DNA of 64,000 nucleotides, taken from the NCBI GenBank assembly GCA_038146805.1, contig JAYQSH010000003.1, positions 186,001 to 250,000 of the forward strand, written 5' to 3'. Positions 1 to 9,183 of the stretch are shown piece by piece; the stretch's first letter is position 1; every line of letters begins with the position of its first letter. This DNA is from CAIYXB01 sp038146805 (GTDB taxonomy: Bacteria > Cyanobacteriota > Vampirovibrionia > LMEP-6097). A program made the translations under genes and the position numbers. The notes beneath the pieces are model-generated. The model saw only the letters and a program-made list of their open reading frames with translations. It did not search any database and was not told where the DNA came from.

Positions 1-1068
1 ATCTGAAGCTCGCTTATATTTAAAGAAAATATTTTTTGCTTGAAAAACTTTTTCTTCTTTTGCATCATAAGATTTTTTTTGTCCAGAATCTTGTTCGCTA
101 GTTTCAGAAAATAACTGATCGACTCTTTCAGCAGAAGTGAATGCTGACTGGATTATAGTAAACCTATCAGAAAGATTGCGAATAGGTTCAAATAAAGATT
201 GAGTGTACTGCAAAAAAGCAAGCACGATTCCAATAGTAACAAAATCATTTTTTAAAATGAATGAGCTCACATAAATCATTAACAACAAAGACAAAATAGA
301 AATAAGCTCAATTAGCGCTGATAACTGAGAGTCAGCTTTTATGCTGATATCGTTAGCTTTAAAATATTCTTTGTTACTTTTAGCAAATTTTTGCATGCTT
401 TTTTGGGCACTATTAAGAGCATGAACAACATTAATACCAACAACATTTTGTTGTAAAAAAGAATTTAGTTCAGAAAGTTTTTTTCTGGCTTTTAAGTTTG
501 CAGTTCTGAACATTGTTTGATAATGAATCGACAAAACATAAATCGGAATCAAAAATATAGATACAGCTAAGCTTAAGCGCCAATCAAGAAAAAACATAAA
601 AACCAAAATGGCAAGAATGTTGAAAAAATCCATCATTACCAAAATCAAACCACCCGCAAAACTTTCAGAGAGTTGCTCGACATCACTTATAATTCTTGAT
701 ACGTTTCTACCAACTGGAGTTTTATCAAAATAGGTCATAGGAAGGCTTAACAAATGTGCAAATAGTGATTGCCTTAAGTCAGCAATTGCGAATTGCCCTA
801 CTTGATTAATAAACCAAAACTGAAATACTTGAGCAACAAAATTAAAAGCAACAGCTAAAGCTAAAAGACCCACAAAAAAATAAAGACGTTGTAGATCAAA
901 ATCTTTTAAAGATGAGTCAATGGCTTTTTGTAAAATCAAAGGCTGTACAGCATAGCTTACCGAGACGATAGGCAAGAGCACTAAAGCAAAAATGATTTTC
1001 AAATATTGCTTTTTGAAGTAAGGCAATAAAAGTTTTATAAGTTGTAGATTTGACTTAACTACTTGCAT
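1..1068 (-). CDS. ABC exporter subunit, partial (transmembrane domain)
   Basis: The reading frame is open from an ATG at 1068 to the window edge, so the C-terminal nucleotide-binding domain is missing here. The translation begins MQVVKSNLQLIKLLLPYF and shows the six-helix type I exporter fold, including the pattern MTYFDKTPVGRNVSRI at the first intracellular loop, which is typical of MsbA/LmrA-like transporters. It overlaps the upstream exporter gene by 14 bp, so the two are almost certainly translationally coupled and form a heterodimer. Its partner has a degenerate catalytic site, so this subunit is expected to supply the canonical Walker B glutamate, but that region lies outside the window. 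The substrate cannot be read from the sequence. Confidence 0.9.
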   Translation of the reverse strand, partial: MQVVKSNLQLIKLLLPYFKKQYLKIIFALVLLPIVSVSYAVQPLILQKAIDSSLKDFDLQRLYFFVGLLALAVAFNFVAQVFQFWFINQVGQFAIADLRQSLFAHLLSLPMTYFDKTPVGRNVSRIISDVEQLSESFAGGLILVMMDFFNILAILVFMFFLDWRLSLAVSIFLIPIYVLSIHYQTMFRTANLKARKKLSELNSFLQQNVVGINVVHALNSAQKSMQKFAKSNKEYFKANDISIKADSQLSALIELISILSLLLMIYVSSFILKNDFVTIGIVLAFLQYTQSLFEPIRNLSDRFTIIQSAFTSAERVDQLFSETSEQDSGQKKSYDAKEEKVFQAKNIFFKYKRASD

Positions 1069-2716
1069 CACTTTCCTTTTTTGAATTTTCTAAAAGATCA
1101 TTAAAAAGTTTTGACTTCGCTTTGAGTTCATGAAAACTTCCTGCTGCAGAAATTTTAAAAGCATCCATAACAAAAACACGATCTGTAAGTTCAGTGATTT
1201 CAACTTTATGAGTTATAAAAATTGTAGTTTTGTTTTGACGTAAGTCTAAAATGTTTTTTAGTATTTTTTTTGCACTAATATTATCAAGGCTACTAAAAGC
1301 ATCATCTAATATCAAAACTTCAGGATCCAAAGCAAGAGCTCTCGCAATTGCAACCCTTTGTTTTTGTCCACCAGAAAGAGTTATACCTTTTTCACCAACA
1401 ACCGTGTCATAGCCTTTGGCAAAATCTAAAATCTCCTCATGCAAATCTACTAATTTTGCCAAAGTGATTACTTCTGCTTCACTGAGTTCTTTTGCGTAAG
1501 AAATATTTTCTTTGATTGAAGTTGAAAACAAAAAAGTTTCTTGTGGTACTAGGTTAAATATTTTTCTTAGAGAACTAAGTTTGATTTGTTTCAAACAAAT
1601 ACCGTCTAACAAAACAGCTTGATTCTCAAGCTCAAAAAGTCGAAGCAATTGATTTGCCAAAAAAGATTTACCAGAAGCAATTTTACCAACAATAGAAATT
1701 GTTTCTCCTTTTTTTATCTCTTGATTTAAATTTTTGAAAACAATTTTTTCCAGAAAATCATTTTTACTAATCGCATCCACAGCATCGCAAATAACAGCTT
1801 GTCTTTTTAAAACACTGTCAATTCTTTTTTTGCTAACTTGTGCTCTATATAAAACTGTAATAAGCCAACCAAATGACGCAACAGGCCAAATCAAACGTTG
1901 CATCAATAGAGCATAAGCCGCGAAATCACCCGCACTAAAACTCAATTCTAGAACAGCTTTCCCTCCAAAAAATAACAATAGGACTAAACCTAAAGAAGCA
2001 ATAGCACGCATTACCGGACCAATAAAACTTCTGATAGCAACAAGTTTTAAATAATCTTGCTTTAAAGTTTCATTTTCAACAGAGAAACGTTTGAGTTCTG
2101 TTTTTTCTTGAGCGTAAGATTTTACAATTGCAATCCCACTAATATTCTGCTCTAAAAAATTACTAATATTACCTAAGCTTTGTTGCACTTTATCTTGGAA
2201 TCTTTTAATTTTATCACTTAAAGAAATCACCGAAAATATCACGAGTGGAATTAAACACAAAAAAGCCCAAGTTAAATTCACATTTAAATCAAACATCAAT
2301 GGCAAGGTAACAGCAAAAGCAATTACGGTGTTAAAAATATTTAAAATTGAAAACCCCGCTAATGCCCTAATAGACTGTACATCATTAGTAATAATTGAAA
2401 TCAGATCTCCTGTTCTTTGTTTAGAAAAATAATTGATTTCAAAAGTTAAAAGATGATCAAAAATTTGTTTTTTTAGATCAAATTCAACTTGGCGCCCTAA
2501 ACCAAAAACAATTTGACGAGAACAAACACGAAAAAAAGCCATTACTAAAGCACAGGCAATAACAATTAAAACTCCTTTGAGAATAAAGCTTTGACTATTT
2601 GTCTTGGTTAAAACATCAATTAAAGTTTTTATTTTCAAAGGGATATAAATACCAATCAAATTGACAGCAAGAAGCAATAAAGCACCAATTAAATAAGAAT
2701 ATTTGTACTTAAACAA
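1055..2716 (-). CDS. ABC exporter ATP-binding/permease subunit, degenerate-site half
   Basis: This 553-aa protein has an N-terminal six-helix transmembrane domain (about 1-300) and a C-terminal nucleotide-binding domain. Visible motifs are Walker A GKIASGKS (344-351), the Q-loop at Gln392, signature LSGGQ (447-451), Walker B VLILDD (467-472) and the H-loop His503. The residue after Walker B is Asp472 instead of the catalytic Glu. In heterodimeric exporters of the TM287/288 and BmrC/BmrD type this marks the subunit with the degenerate ATP site, which agrees with the second exporter gene overlapping it downstream. It starts 4 bp after the UbiA gene stops, so it sits in a four-gene operon with a flavoprotein and a prenyltransferase. 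Export of a lipid or hydrophobic compound is possible but is inference. Confidence 0.93.
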   Translation of the reverse strand: MFKYKYSYLIGALLLLAVNLIGIYIPLKIKTLIDVLTKTNSQSFILKGVLIVIACALVMAFFRVCSRQIVFGLGRQVEFDLKKQIFDHLLTFEINYFSKQRTGDLISIITNDVQSIRALAGFSILNIFNTVIAFAVTLPLMFDLNVNLTWAFLCLIPLVIFSVISLSDKIKRFQDKVQQSLGNISNFLEQNISGIAIVKSYAQEKTELKRFSVENETLKQDYLKLVAIRSFIGPVMRAIASLGLVLLLFFGGKAVLELSFSAGDFAAYALLMQRLIWPVASFGWLITVLYRAQVSKKRIDSVLKRQAVICDAVDAISKNDFLEKIVFKNLNQEIKKGETISIVGKIASGKSFLANQLLRLFELENQAVLLDGICLKQIKLSSLRKIFNLVPQETFLFSTSIKENISYAKELSEAEVITLAKLVDLHEEILDFAKGYDTVVGEKGITLSGGQKQRVAIARALALDPEVLILDDAFSSLDNISAKKILKNILDLRQNKTTIFITHKVEITELTDRVFVMDAFKISAAGSFHELKAKSKLFNDLLENSKKESDASS

Positions 2717-2720
2717 AAAA

Positions 2721-3614
2721 TCAAAAATAATTTGCTCCTAATAAAAACTCAAGAACAACAAAAAAGAAAATCAAAACTGATATCCATGTGTTGATAACAA
2801 AAAAAGCTTTTTCAATTTTGCCTTGCTCAACAAGTTTTTGTTCATAAAACAAACAAGCTATAACAAAAACAATACCCACCTTGAAAGGCATTCCTAGATT
2901 AAGCTTCAGAGCAGTCAAAAACAAAAAAACCGGAGTGAGAAAATGACAAAAACGAGCAATCATTTTAGCTTTTACTACACCAAAAACACTCGGCACCGAA
3001 TAAAGATTTTGCTCTTTATCAAATTGTTCATCTTGCAAAGCATAATAGATATCAAAACCTGCAACCCAAAAACTCACTGCAAGTGCAAAATATAAAGGTG
3101 CCAGCAAAAAAGTTTTGTCATCAGCAAAAACTTCACCAGTAATTGCAATCCAACCTGCATAAGTAGCACCGCCTAAAGTTGTACCCAAGAAAAAATGACA
3201 AAGCCATGTGAAACGTTTTAAAAAGGAATATATCAAAAGCCAAAGTAAAGCAATACCTGAAAGTTTTATACAAATACTTGGAAGCTGTAAGGCACTAATT
3301 AAAAGGCTTAACAGCATCAAAGCAGAAAGGACCATAGCAGTTTTTTTTGAAATTTTACCACTAGGAATTTCTCGGCTTTGAGTTCTTGGATTTTGAGCAT
3401 CAATATTAGCATCAATCAATCTATTAAGAGTCATGCCAGCACTTCGTGCACTAAATAGTGCCAAAAAAATCCATAAAAAATTCTGCCAATTGTGAAAATC
3501 ATAATTTTTATAAATAACAGCAAGCAAAGAAGCAGAAAAAACAAAAGGCAAAGAAAAAAGCGTGTGCTCAATCTTTATCATTTGGCTCCAGTTTTTTAAA
3601 TCATTAACAATCAC
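2721..3614 (-). CDS. ubiA: UbiA-family prenyltransferase
   Basis: An integral membrane prenyltransferase of 297 aa, close to the usual length for 4-hydroxybenzoate polyprenyltransferases. Both aspartate-rich motifs are present: NRLIDANID at 64-72 (NxxxDxxxD) and DIYYALQDEQFD at 188-199 (DxxYxxxDxxxD), which bind the Mg-pyrophosphate of the prenyl donor. Eight or nine hydrophobic segments are evident. UbiA makes the quinone precursor 3-polyprenyl-4-hydroxybenzoate, but relatives act on homogentisate, chlorophyllide or heme, and the acceptor cannot be fixed from sequence alone. It lies 6 bp after a thioredoxin-reductase-like gene and 4 bp before the ABC exporter, so co-transcription is very likely. 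The symbol is by family. Confidence 0.85.
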   Translation of the reverse strand: MIVNDLKNWSQMIKIEHTLFSLPFVFSASLLAVIYKNYDFHNWQNFLWIFLALFSARSAGMTLNRLIDANIDAQNPRTQSREIPSGKISKKTAMVLSALMLLSLLISALQLPSICIKLSGIALLWLLIYSFLKRFTWLCHFFLGTTLGGATYAGWIAITGEVFADDKTFLLAPLYFALAVSFWVAGFDIYYALQDEQFDKEQNLYSVPSVFGVVKAKMIARFCHFLTPVFLFLTALKLNLGMPFKVGIVFVIACLFYEQKLVEQGKIEKAFFVINTWISVLIFFFVVLEFLLGANYF

Positions 3615-3620
3615 AGATTT

Positions 3621-4805
3621 TTAAGATGCAAGTTCTTCTTGCTTATGTTCTTCAGGCTGAGCTTCTTGAGACTTTTGTTCTTCTTGCTGAACACCTTCAG
3701 GCTGAGCTTCTTGAGACTTTTGTTCTTCTTGCTGAACACCTTCAGGCTGAGCTTCTTGAGCACTTGGTTTTTTTGCTAGTTCTTCAAGTTTTTGTTTTCT
3801 AAACTCTAAACGCAATTTAGAATCCATATCATCGATTGAATCGACAGCTTGATCCCAAGCTGTATAAATTTGATATTTACCAGTGTCTCTTAAATCTCCA
3901 GCAACATAAAGCCCTGTAACACTTGACTCACCTTTTTGATTACAAATTATATTACCTCGTGAATTAATATCGGCATTAACTTGTTTAGCTAAGTCGTTGT
4001 AAGCGATTTGACCAAGCATAGCAAAAGCAAGTTCAACAGGTTCTTCTTTGGTTTTATCACAATCTTGGCTAAGATCTTGGCAATCTTTTAAAATGAAGGC
4101 TTGCATTTTTTCTTTTGGATTTCCCTTAATGGACATGATAGGTTCTTTTACTACCTTAATATTGTAGGCGCTTAAAAGTTCATAAGTCTCTGGAGGGAAT
4201 TCAGGATTTTGCCCATTAGTAAAAATTTTCACTTCTGGCGGTTGGTATCTTTCATGTAACATGATGGCAACCCAAGCCGCCGCCGCTGTATGACCAATAG
4301 TTGCTGTGATTTTGTCTTTGGCTTTGTGTCCATCACAACGCACACAATAGTCAACGTGCCCCATATTTGCATAAGGTAAAACAGGACGAATTGAACCATC
4401 AATCTCAGGTTGAATATCCATAATACCTGTTGCTAATAAAACAAATTTAGCTTGAAATTGAGCATCACTTGTTTTTAAAATAAAGTTTTGAGTTTGCGGA
4501 TCTTTTTCTAGAGAAATAACTGAAGATTCAACTTGAGTAAATTTTTCAGCAAAACCAGAATCTTCTTTTATCCATAAAAAAGTATCTTTGCTAATATTTG
4601 CTATTGGACGATTTAAATCATAAGTCATCGGCATATTGACAACTTTATGCACCCAAGTCGCTCTCGATTTTCTTTTGGTTTGTGCATCACCTGTAAACAC
4701 AATAGTATCTTTGTTATTTAGAACAGATCTTAATGCACCCATCTGCCCTGCGGCACCAGCACCTATGATTGCAATATCGTATATTTTTTGTTCTTGCATA
4801 AGCAT
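3621..4805 (-). CDS. FAD/NAD(P)-dependent oxidoreductase, thioredoxin-reductase-like, with repetitive acidic tail
   Basis: This 394-aa protein has an N-terminal dinucleotide-binding motif GAGAAG (15-20), an ATGIMD motif near 125, a CVRC pair (Cys154, Cys157) where thioredoxin reductases carry the redox CxxC, and the FAD-contact motif AGDLRD near residue 302. The core is the length of a thioredoxin reductase. The last 45-50 residues are a low-complexity Gln/Glu/Pro tail built from 15-residue repeats. The first gene of the minus-strand operon, it begins MLMQEQ; the ATG two codons later is an alternative. An electron-transfer role toward the neighbouring prenyltransferase product or a small dithiol protein is only a guess. 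The tail is not a known part of the family. Confidence 0.82.
   Translation of the reverse strand: MLMQEQKIYDIAIIGAGAAGQMGALRSVLNNKDTIVFTGDAQTKRKSRATWVHKVVNMPMTYDLNRPIANISKDTFLWIKEDSGFAEKFTQVESSVISLEKDPQTQNFILKTSDAQFQAKFVLLATGIMDIQPEIDGSIRPVLPYANMGHVDYCVRCDGHKAKDKITATIGHTAAAAWVAIMLHERYQPPEVKIFTNGQNPEFPPETYELLSAYNIKVVKEPIMSIKGNPKEKMQAFILKDCQDLSQDCDKTKEEPVELAFAMLGQIAYNDLAKQVNADINSRGNIICNQKGESSVTGLYVAGDLRDTGKYQIYTAWDQAVDSIDDMDSKLRLEFRKQKLEELAKKPSAQEAQPEGVQQEEQKSQEAQPEGVQQEEQKSQEAQPEEHKQEELAS
3650..3760 (-). repeat. 45-bp coding tandem repeat (15-aa units)
   Basis: Two exact 45-bp copies (3650-3694 and 3695-3739) and a partial third encode the unit AQPEGVQQEEQKSQE in the C-terminal tail of the flavoprotein. 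The unit is a multiple of three, so copy-number change would alter tail length without a frameshift. Confidence 0.9.
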
Positions 4806-4951
4806 AATTATTACACAAGAATAGTGTTCATTGTGCCAGGCACGAAGACCACTGTTTTTGCCATTATCTTAGCTGTGCTTGTGAGATCTCATAAAACAAA
4901 ATAACCAACCTTAGCTTGAGCTTGAAACTAGATAATAAATGAGGCAAAAAT

Positions 4952-5042
4952 GACACGGTCCAAAGTGTCTTAAAAATGAGACAAATATAACACGGTCCGA
5001 AGTGTCTTAAAAATGAGACAAATATAACACGGTCCGAAGTGT
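4952..5042. promoter_or_regulatory. Three phased operator-like inverted repeats upstream of the suf regulator
   Basis: Three copies of ACAC-N8-GTGT sit at 4953-4968, 4990-5005 and 5027-5042, spaced exactly 37 bp apart. The core reads ACACGGTCCGAAGTGT in copies 2 and 3; copy 1 differs by one base. The repeats end about 50-70 bp before the Rrf2 regulator gene that heads the suf operon. Inverted repeats with constant phase are what a dimeric autoregulator would bind, so this is a candidate Rrf2 operator. A looser ACAC-N7-GTGT occurs at 4813-4827 near the divergent operon. The rest of the 284-bp intergenic region (4806-5089) shows no gene. Confidence 0.6.
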
Positions 5043-5110
5043 CTTAATCTTGAGAAAAACCTAAAGATTAAAGTGAATGGCTATATTTAATGCGAAAATA
5101 TAGCTCAAGC

Positions 5111-5593
5111 ATGAAAATTACAGCTTACGAAGAATACGGACTTAGAATTATTTTGCGACTGGCAAAGTTACAAAATAATGCTAATACACTTGTATCTCTT
5201 AATGAAATTGCTAGCGCAGAGGGTATTAGTGCTGAAAATACTGCAGCTATTCTTGCCAAACTTAAAGAAGCTAAATTAATTGAAAGCGTTAGAGGAAAAT
5301 TTGGTGGCTATAAACTTAGTAAAAGCCCGGCAGAAATAAATTTATATCAGGTAGTTAATGGTATTAGCAAAAAAACTTTTGATATTGATTTTTGTGATTC
5401 ACATTCTGGCAATCAGGAAATTTGTGTGCATGCAAACGACTGCTCTGTAAGATCAGTATGGTCAAGCGTACATTCTTTAGTAAATAATTTTCTAGCATCA
5501 ATTAGTCTTGAAAAATTAATGCTCCGAGAAGTTGATTTAAATTTGGAAATTCAACAAAATACAGATTTAATAGAGGTTTTACAACATGTCTAA
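5111..5593 (+). CDS. Rrf2-family Fe-S-responsive transcriptional regulator
   Basis: A winged-helix Rrf2 protein. The family start MKITAYEEYGLRIILRLA aligns with the ATG at 5111; an in-frame ATG at 5090 would add seven residues (MRKYSSS) not typical of the family, so I chose the later one. Three cysteines (95, 105 and 111 from this start) lie in the region where IscR-type regulators hold a [2Fe-2S] cluster, although the first spacing is wider than in IscR (Cys92/98/104). The helix-turn-helix includes the segment SVRGKFGGYKLSK, the usual wing. It overlaps sufB by 8 bp, so it is co-translated with the operon it probably controls. Binding to the upstream 37-bp repeats is inference. Confidence 0.88.
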   Translation: MKITAYEEYGLRIILRLAKLQNNANTLVSLNEIASAEGISAENTAAILAKLKEAKLIESVRGKFGGYKLSKSPAEINLYQVVNGISKKTFDIDFCDSHSGNQEICVHANDCSVRSVWSSVHSLVNNFLASISLEKLMLREVDLNLEIQQNTDLIEVLQHV

Positions 5594-7031
5594 TACAGAA
5601 AATAAACTTGAAAAACTACAAAACCAAGAATACAAATATGGTTTTAAGTCAGATATTGAAACTGAAATTTTTCCTAAAGGTCTTAATACAGAAATCATCA
5701 AAAGAATTTCTACAATCAAAAATGAACCCAAGTTCATGCTGGATTTTAGATTAAAAGCATTTGAACAATTACAAACAATCAAAGAACCTAAATGGGCAAA
5801 ATTAAATTTCCCAGAAATTGATTATCAAGAAATAAGTTACTATTCTGCACCAAAGAAAAAAGAAACAAAAAATAGCTTAGAAGAAGTTGACCCAGAGATT
5901 TTAAACACCTATAACAAATTAGGGATTCCTATAGAAGAGCAAAAAAGGCTTGAAGGAATCGCTGTTGATGCAATCTTTGACAGTGTTTCAGTTGCAAATA
6001 CTCACAAAAAAGCTTTAGCCGAAATAGGTATAATTTTTTGTTCGATTTCAGAAGCTATTCAAGAACACCCTGAGTTAATAAAAAAATACATTGGTACAGT
6101 AATTCCTAGCTCTGATAATTTTTTTGCTACATTAAATAGTGCTGTATTTTCAGATGGTACTTTTGTTTACATACCACCAAACACAAGATGCCCGCTTGAA
6201 CTTTCAACCAATTTTAGAATTAACACTGAAGGTTCTGGGCAATTTGAAAGAACACTTATTGTTTGCGACGAAAACAGCTATGTCTCATACCTCGAAGGCT
6301 GTACAGCACCTGCATTTGATACTAATCAGTTACATGCCGCAAATGTAGAATTGATTGCAATGAAAAATGCAGAAATAAAATATTCTACTGTACAAAACTG
6401 GTACGCTGGTGACGAAGATGGCAAAGGTGGAATTTATAACTTTGTAACCAAAAGAGCACTTTGTAAAGGCGATAATTCAAAAGTTTCTTGGACTCAAGTT
6501 GAAACAGGATCAGCAATCACTTGGAAATATCCAAGTTGTATTTTGCAAGGTAACAATAGCATTGGAGAATTTTACTCAGTTGCCTTAACAAATAATCTAC
6601 AACAAGCAGACACAGGAACTAAAATGATTCATATTGGCAAAAATACCAAATCAACAATAGTTTCAAAAGGAATATCAGCTGGACATTCAGACAATACTTA
6701 CAGAGGACTTGTAAAAATCACCCCTCAAGCAAGCAATGCAAGAAATTACACACAATGTGATTCGATGTTAATTGGCTCTAAATGTTCAGCGAACACAACA
6801 CCTTATATAGAAGTGACAAATAACGATGCCAATATTGAGCATGAAGCTTCTACGTCAAAAATTTCAGAAGACCAACTTTTTTATTTAAACCAAAGAGGCA
6901 TTAGTACTGAAGATGCAATTTCTACTATCATTAGTGGTTTTTGCAAAGATGTTTTTAAAGAATTACCCGGAGAATTTGCCGCTGAAGCAAACCAATTAAT
7001 GGCACTGAAGCTTGAAAATAGCGTTGGTTAA
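5586..7031 (+). CDS. sufB: Fe-S cluster assembly protein SufB
   Basis: Full-length SufB of 481 aa, the scaffold subunit of the SufBC2D complex that builds Fe-S clusters in the cytoplasm. Recognisable family segments are LPSSDNFFATLN-like PSSDNFFATLNSAVFSDG, the beta-helix core, and the C-terminal NIEHEAS and DQLFYLNQRG segments that carry the conserved His/Glu and mediate the SufD contact. A conserved Cys lies in YTQCDSM. Its ATG lies inside the end of the regulator gene, and sufC follows after 12 bp. The order sufB-sufC-sufD-sufS matches cyanobacterial-type operons. Confidence 0.98.
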   Translation: MSNTENKLEKLQNQEYKYGFKSDIETEIFPKGLNTEIIKRISTIKNEPKFMLDFRLKAFEQLQTIKEPKWAKLNFPEIDYQEISYYSAPKKKETKNSLEEVDPEILNTYNKLGIPIEEQKRLEGIAVDAIFDSVSVANTHKKALAEIGIIFCSISEAIQEHPELIKKYIGTVIPSSDNFFATLNSAVFSDGTFVYIPPNTRCPLELSTNFRINTEGSGQFERTLIVCDENSYVSYLEGCTAPAFDTNQLHAANVELIAMKNAEIKYSTVQNWYAGDEDGKGGIYNFVTKRALCKGDNSKVSWTQVETGSAITWKYPSCILQGNNSIGEFYSVALTNNLQQADTGTKMIHIGKNTKSTIVSKGISAGHSDNTYRGLVKITPQASNARNYTQCDSMLIGSKCSANTTPYIEVTNNDANIEHEASTSKISEDQLFYLNQRGISTEDAISTIISGFCKDVFKELPGEFAAEANQLMALKLENSVG

Positions 7032-7043
7032 AAAAGGAATTTT

Positions 7044-7808
7044 ATGTCAATAATAACAATCAAAAACTTAGAAGCACAAATCATTAATGAAAAATCAGAT
7101 ACTGGTAAAGCCACTGAAATTATTAAAGGTTTGGATTTAACAATAAACCCCGGTGAAGTTCACGCCATCATGGGACCAAATGGTTCAGGTAAAAGCACTC
7201 TATCAAAGATTTTGGCTGGTCACCCTGACTACGAAATCACTAATGGAGAAATTATTTTTCAGGGACAAGATCTAACAGAACTTGAAGCTGACGAAAGAGC
7301 AAACTCGGGATTATTTTTGGCTTTTCAATACCCAGTTGAAATACCTGGAGTAAACAACTTAAATTTTTTAAGAATGGCTTATAACTCAAAAATGAAATTC
7401 AATAATCAAGAAGAAATGGATCCACTAGATTTTGATGATTTCATTGAAGAAAAATTAGAAATTTTAAAAATGAAAACTTCTTTTTTAGATAGAAATCTTA
7501 ACGAAGGTTTTTCTGGCGGTGAAAAAAAGAAAAACGAAATACTACAACTATTGACCTTGAACCCAGCACTTGCAATTTTAGATGAAACTGATTCAGGACT
7601 AGATATTGATGCACTTAAAGTTGTATCAGAAGGAATCAATGCCTTTAGAAACAAAGACAATGCTGTACTTTTAATCACTCACTACCAAAGATTACTTGAT
7701 TATGTGCAGCCTGATTTTGTGCATGTACTTGCTGAGGGTAAGATTATCAAAACCGGTGATAAAAACCTTGCTTTAGAGTTAGAAAAAGGAGGGTATTCTT
7801 TTGCCTAA
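7044..7808 (+). CDS. sufC: Fe-S cluster assembly ATPase SufC
   Basis: A 254-aa ABC-type ATPase without a membrane domain, the energy subunit of SufBC2D. Walker A GPNGSGKST is at 44-52, the variant signature FSGGEKKKNE is near residue 155, and Walker B LAILDETDSGLD follows; the FSGGE(K/R)K(R/K)NE signature is diagnostic for SufC. The gene has a small spacer after sufB and its last 8 bp overlap the TTG start of sufD. Confidence 0.98.
   Translation: MSIITIKNLEAQIINEKSDTGKATEIIKGLDLTINPGEVHAIMGPNGSGKSTLSKILAGHPDYEITNGEIIFQGQDLTELEADERANSGLFLAFQYPVEIPGVNNLNFLRMAYNSKMKFNNQEEMDPLDFDDFIEEKLEILKMKTSFLDRNLNEGFSGGEKKKNEILQLLTLNPALAILDETDSGLDIDALKVVSEGINAFRNKDNAVLLITHYQRLLDYVQPDFVHVLAEGKIIKTGDKNLALELEKGGYSFA
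7788..7793 (+). promoter_or_regulatory. Ribosome binding site that fixes the TTG start of sufD
   Basis: GGAGGG ends 7 nt before the TTG at 7801. It is the strongest Shine-Dalgarno in the operon and lies inside the sufC coding region, which supports the non-ATG sufD start. Confidence 0.8.
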
Positions 7809-9183
7809 AGAAACTCTTGAAAAACAAAAAATCAATTTTGAAGAAGGTGTTATTAGGACAGCTATGGCTTCTGGCTTAGGGAAATCTAAAATAAAAGACT
7901 TAAAACAAAATGCTTTAGATTTTATTAGCAACAATAGTTTTCCAACAAACAAAAATGAAGATTGGAAATATTATGATTTTAAAGATTTATTTTTTAACAG
8001 TTCTAATATATTTTCTAAAACTGAAACTTTCAAAAAAGACGAACTCGCTACTAATGAACTTATACAACTTGTTGACAAATATGTTTTTCGCGAAAGTGCT
8101 GAAAACTTGATAGTCACTGTAAACGGTGTTTACAGAGAAGATTTGTCAAACTTTACCAATAGAGATATAGAAGTTTCAAACTTAAATAATCATGGTGCAA
8201 AAACTTTAAAAGAAAAAGAGCCAAATAACTTAGGTGATCAATATCTACGCTCGCTTAATACCTTACTTATTGATAATGCATTTTTTATTAAAGTTGCAAA
8301 ATCAAAAAGAATTACTCAACCATTACAAGTTTTGCATATTTCAAATCAAAATTCTTTTAATATCGTTCGCTCTGTAATTGAAGTAGAAGATTTTGCTTCA
8401 TTGGATATCATAGTAAGCTATGTAGGTTTAGAAGAAAGTAACTATATCACCAATGCAATTATTGATTGCCATCTTGGTAAAAATGCAAATTTGAATTTTG
8501 ATAAAATTCAAAGCGACTCTAAAAATGCAGTAACTCTCTACAACCTAAACGCTAAGCTTGCTCGAGATGCAAATTTCACTTTTAATTCATTGCACTACGG
8601 AGCCAAATCATCACGCGACGAAATTATTGTAGATTTAAATGGCACAAATGCAAACACTGATCTAAATGGTTTGTACGTAATCAACGGAAACAGAAAAACA
8701 CACCAAAAAATCACAGTTAATCATAATAGTGAGCACTGCACTAGTAGCCAATTATTTAAAGGCATCATCACCGATGCGGCAAGAGCAGAATTTAATGGTT
8801 TGATTGATGTAAAAAGAGAAGCTCAAAAGACAGACGCTAAACAATTAAACAACAATCTACTTTTATCACAAGATGCACATGTAGATAGTCGCCCTCAATT
8901 AAATATTTTGGCTGATGATGTAAAATGCGCTCATGGTTCAACTGTTGGACAACTTGATGAAGAAGAATTGTTTTACCTACAAAGTAGAGGGCTAAGTAAA
9001 GAAGACGCCTACACCACTCTTACATATAGTTTTTGTGAAGAAATTCTTCAAAAATTAAAGCATGAATCAGTAAAAAACTACACAACGAATCTTGCTTTTA
9101 ATAATCTTTCTGCAACAACAAACTCAACCCTTGCTAATCTAGCTGATAACGACAAATTCAAAAAATCAAGATACTCAAAATGA
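7801..9183 (+). CDS. sufD: Fe-S cluster assembly protein SufD
   Basis: SufD of 460 aa, paralogue of SufB and third subunit of SufBC2D. The C-terminal signature CAHGSTVGQLDEEELFYLQSRG-type region is present: CAHGSTVGQLDEEELFY followed by LQSRGLSKEDA. The start is TTG with a strong ribosome binding site; the next ATG lies 20 codons in and would remove conserved N-terminal sequence. It ends with ATGA overlapping the sufS start. Confidence 0.96.
   Translation: MPKETLEKQKINFEEGVIRTAMASGLGKSKIKDLKQNALDFISNNSFPTNKNEDWKYYDFKDLFFNSSNIFSKTETFKKDELATNELIQLVDKYVFRESAENLIVTVNGVYREDLSNFTNRDIEVSNLNNHGAKTLKEKEPNNLGDQYLRSLNTLLIDNAFFIKVAKSKRITQPLQVLHISNQNSFNIVRSVIEVEDFASLDIIVSYVGLEESNYITNAIIDCHLGKNANLNFDKIQSDSKNAVTLYNLNAKLARDANFTFNSLHYGAKSSRDEIIVDLNGTNANTDLNGLYVINGNRKTHQKITVNHNSEHCTSSQLFKGIITDAARAEFNGLIDVKREAQKTDAKQLNNNLLLSQDAHVDSRPQLNILADDVKCAHGSTVGQLDEEELFYLQSRGLSKEDAYTTLTYSFCEEILQKLKHESVKNYTTNLAFNNLSATTNSTLANLADNDKFKKSRYSK

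Noticed and set aside
5579..5782. Minus-strand frame over the sufB start
   Set aside because: Shadow of sufB; no ribosome binding site or recognisable product.
6139..6348. Second plus-strand frame inside sufB
   Set aside because: Out-of-frame shadow of a conserved part of SufB.
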